Source of the DNA: Acanthosoma haemorrhoidale
Taxonomy: Eukaryota; Arthropoda; Insecta; Hemiptera; Acanthosomatidae
DNA length: 64,000 nucleotides
Assembly: GCA_930367205.1 (NCBI GenBank)
Contig: OV884011.1
Location: 112,397,139-112,461,138 of the forward strand
Direction: 5' to 3'
Shown here: positions 61,335 through 64,000 of the stretch, piece by piece
How positions within the stretch are numbered: position 1 is the first letter of the stretch
Layout: every line of letters starts with the position of its first letter
Program-made: the position numbers and the translations under genes
Notes under the pieces: model-generated
What the model saw: only the letters and a program-made list of their open reading frames with translations
Database searches by the model: none
Told to the model about the DNA's origin: nothing

Positions 61335-61344
61335 ACAGAACAAA
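61335..61344. repeat. TSD of Jockey-C copy (left)
   Basis: ACAGAACAAA, repeated at 61454-61463 immediately after the A tract. Confidence 0.75.
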
Positions 61345-61453
61345 AATTTGTTGAAAAATAATTTGTAAATAGATTCACCTGAGGATCTATAATTATATAT
61401 AATTATCTGGAAATTTAAAGGGGCTATGAAAGGGGTAAAAAAAAAAAAAAAAA
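61345..61453 (+). mobile_element. Jockey-C LINE, extreme 3' end
   Basis: Only about 109 bp: AATAATTTGTAAATAGATTC, CCTGAGGATC, TATAATTATATATAATTA, AAATTTAAAGGGGCTATG, then the A tract. A 10-bp TSD flanks it. It is the same family as 58061-58310 in the opposite orientation. Confidence 0.8.
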
Positions 61454-61463
61454 CAGAACAAAG
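61454..61463. repeat. TSD of Jockey-C copy (right)
   Basis: ACAGAACAAA, identical to 61335-61344. Confidence 0.75.
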
Positions 61464-62119
61464 AATTTCCCAAAATAAACATTACATTTTGATGTGCAAG
61501 AAATTTTAAATGTAATGTTTTAGTTAAGTGTAATCACCACGTATATATATTATTTTGTGAAAGTCTTTGTTCTATTTTTGTAGCAATTAGACATGAAAGC
61601 GCGGGAGCATAAGAAATAAATAACAAGTAGGGTAACAAAAATAGGAAATTAACAAGTAAAATAAATACTTAACAGGAAAATACCCAAGAGGCATTGCCAA
61701 TATTAAGCTCCAGCTGGAACTGGGTACTGGAGGGGGGGGGGCGATAATACTCAATACTCTAATACCCAGTTTACGGTATTCGAACGACAACCTTATGTTA
61801 TTGTTTCCTACTCACACTTCTCCTATAATAACATCAACTTCTCCTCTATGGGAACTTGTGTTAACGCTGAATATATGTTGCAAATGAACACGTCTTAACG
61901 AATTCTAATAGTCCATAGTCCTCAATTTCATGTATCGCAGCAGGGACTCGGGCTGGCAACCGAGCAATGGAAACGTGACCGACATGACTGGCTCATAAAC
62001 ACGCTCGACACACAATTGCGTCAGTCTTCATGTGAAATAATTCACTCTCACGGCACATTAATTGATACGCGAAGTATAAAAACTTCGCTGTACACATTAC
62101 AAAGGCAAGTCGTGAAATT
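61464..62119. other. Spacer
   Basis: A G9-10 run at about 61732-61741; nothing else recognised. Confidence 0.4.
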
Positions 62120-62621
62120 CTCAACTGAACAAGCAGGTAATATATCAGTTCATCAGTACTTTAACCTCAACTGATCAAGCAGTTAATATATCAGTTCATC
62201 AGTACTTTAACCTCAACTGAACAAGCAGTTATATATCAGTTCATCAGTACTTTAACCTCAACTGAACAAGCAGTTAATATATCAGTTCTTCAGTACTTTA
62301 ACCTCAACTGAACAAGCAGTTATATATCAGTTCATCAGTACTTTAACCTCAACTGAACAAGCAGTTATATATCAGTTCATCAGTACTTTAACCTCAACTG
62401 AACAAGCAGTTAATATATCAGTTCTTCAGTACTTTAACCTCAACTGAACAAGCAGTTAATATATCAGTTCATCAGTACTTTAACCTCAACTGAACAAGCA
62501 GTTATATATCAGTTCATCAGTACTTTAACCTCAACTGAACAAGCAGTTAATATATCAGTTCTTCAGTACTTTAACCTCAACTGAACAAGCAGTTAATATA
62601 TCAGTTCATCAGTACTTTAAC
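62120..62621. repeat. Minisatellite, 11 units of 45-46 bp
   Basis: Unit CTCAACTGAACAAGCAGTTA... ending CAGTACTTTAAC. Three variants occur: A (46 bp, TTCATCAG), B (45 bp, one A fewer after CAGTTA), C (46 bp, TTCTTCAG). Order along the array is A A B C B B C A B C A, with a truncated twelfth unit from 62622. The last six units are two copies of a B-C-A triplet (137 bp). Each unit contains short AACTG/CAGTT inverted repeats. There is no coding continuity and no CRISPR character, as unit and spacer are not distinct. Confidence 0.97.
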
Positions 62622-64000
62622 CTCAAGTGAATAAAATTACGCTAAATACCGGCTAGGGCACTGTCAGGCCTCATACAATTTTTCGGCGATTTTTTCTATT
62701 TGCCTTGATTTAATTGATCCAAACTCATTCGATATTCATAAATTAATAAAGTATTGCTGAGAACCAAAGTAATTTGTCGAAGAAATTATACAAAGGACCG
62801 TTTACTCAGTTGGATGTGTCTAATTCGTTGAATCGGACCATGTTCGTGGCTAATTGCAATAAACATTGTAAGATTAAATAAGAAAATAAAATCTTTCAAT
62901 AATTTTTATAACACGTGAAATACCAAGTGCTTTTTGTGAGAAAAGTTCACCAAGAATCGCATGATGCGAATTCATCACAGATACTTAAAGGAGAAATGAA
63001 ATTTAATTTCATAAATATATCTCTGATTTTAAGAGCATGACATACAAAAAACGAGACATGGGGTACGGGCAGACCCCTGAGAGGGTTAAGCTCACGTCTA
63101 AGTGCTAGGCCGGTTGTTGGAATGTGCCTGACGACATGAACAAACATGGGCTGTTGAAAGAACTCTCACTAAATACTAGAACTTGTCCCAGTAAACATCA
63201 CCAAGTAAACAGTAAACATCACCACCCCTTCCAACTAACTATTTTATTTCATGTTTCTTAATGGTATTTATGGAACTCAAATGCGATAAAGCCCTGGCTC
63301 AATATCATTGAAGTTAATTTTATTAAAAAATAAAAAAAACAAAATGACATGTGAAAAATTCAATGAATGGTGGTCAGAAAATTTTTTTTTTATATATTTT
63401 ACAAAAAAAAAATTAAATCTGCAGTAAATTGCATTGACCAATAATAATCATCAAACAATGTCGCAAATAATCTTGCTGGTAAATGCCATCACAATAGGTG
63501 ACACCAAATGAAGAAACGCTAGAATTCGCATCGGCCCGGACCTAGGAATGACCAGTGGATGGCATTCTTGCAATTCTTCATTGAAGAATGATCAAATTCT
63601 GCAGTGTCTTACATTTTTTCATAGCTTCTACTATAAAAGTATCCATACGATGACATTTGGTGCTGGAGAGCACCGCATATTATTGTATCATATAAAGTCA
63701 TGGATATGCTTAGGGCCAATTGAATACTGCTATAGTGATAACATAATCAAACATAAAAGGACCCCTATAAAGATTAAAATTTATGAAAGGCTCGTTTAAA
63801 TAACAGCAGACATAAAATACGTTTAAGAAAATACTGTGTGAACTTATGCACTTGCAAGAAAACCTATTCTTGGCCGCACTATGATTTCACATTTATAAAC
63901 ATGAACCTGCTAATCGCATGATTTTCGCGACAAGATGAAAGTACAACCACGCAATAAGCCCTTGAATAGACTTATAGTAAAATATCAAGGGATTGACCGA
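62622..64000. other. AT-rich non-coding DNA
   Basis: Nothing supportable. A tRNA-like GC-richer piece at about 63055-63130 lacks clear A and B boxes. Confidence 0.4.

Noticed and set aside
62120..62621. CRISPR-like array
   Set aside because: Units are contiguous variants of one sequence with no unique spacers; it is a minisatellite in a eukaryotic genome.

Overview
The window reads as repeat-rich, AT-rich, intron-dominated or intergenic DNA from an arthropod, most likely an insect. There are no operons, no intact tRNA or rRNA genes, and no long intact reading frames. Its recognisable genes are remains of mobile elements typical of arthropods: Jockey-clade LINEs, Tc1/mariner transposons, a tRNA-derived SINE, Penelope-type ends with hammerhead-like cores, and a widely repeated arthropod ORF containing EDQGERFQ and GRWD motifs. 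No element seen here could be autonomous.

Layout. 0-3 kb: a tRNA-derived SINE with a perfect 16-bp target-site duplication (TSD), then two 3' ends of a Jockey-type family (Jockey-A). 5.5-6.3 kb: an inverted duplication. 8.3-8.9 kb: a decayed Jockey-A copy. 9.5-11.7 kb: two hammerhead-like motifs and a duplicated coding-like segment, one copy open behind a good splice acceptor (11453-11715) and one frameshifted. 16-19 kb: Penelope-like arms. 19.1-20.3 kb: a TSD-flanked Jockey-A copy beside an unassigned minus-strand exon candidate. 24.5 kb: a 16-bp perfect hairpin. 25.4-26.3 kb: the arthropod repeat ORF, broken. 28-31.2 kb: further Jockey-type fragments. 33.1-33.8 kb: a 230-bp unit tandemly triplicated. 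34.2-35.5 kb: a nest in which an old plus-strand LINE is split by a minus-strand Jockey-B copy with a 12-bp TSD. 37.5-40.1 kb: two more inverted-arm elements with hammerhead-like cores, and a mariner fragment. 43.2-44.5 kb: a direct duplication. 46.16 kb: the best host-gene signal, a 108-nt phase 1-1 exon. 48.2-49.1 kb: a TSD-flanked Jockey-B end and a long (CT)n tract. 52 kb: a dead mariner-type transposase. 55.2-56.2 kb: a TATA/Inr core promoter broken at its start site by a Jockey-B end, followed by a GC-rich segment. 58 and 61.4 kb: two copies of a third LINE 3' end. 62.1-62.6 kb: an 11-copy minisatellite with higher-order structure.

How it fits together. The LINE ends are 5'-truncated, and several have TSDs, as target-primed reverse transcription produces. 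Jockey-B and the 58-kb family share a GGTGAGCC(T/C)CATCACC hairpin in the 3' UTR. The least expected recurring structure is a set of short elements whose inverted arms each carry a hammerhead-ribozyme-like core (CTGANGA, stem II, GAAA) at about 18.5, 37.6 and 39.8 kb, with single cores elsewhere. Host coding content is sparse: only the 46.16-kb exon and, less surely, those at 11.45 and 20.2 kb look like real exons. Family assignments come from remembered motif patterns; no database search was run.
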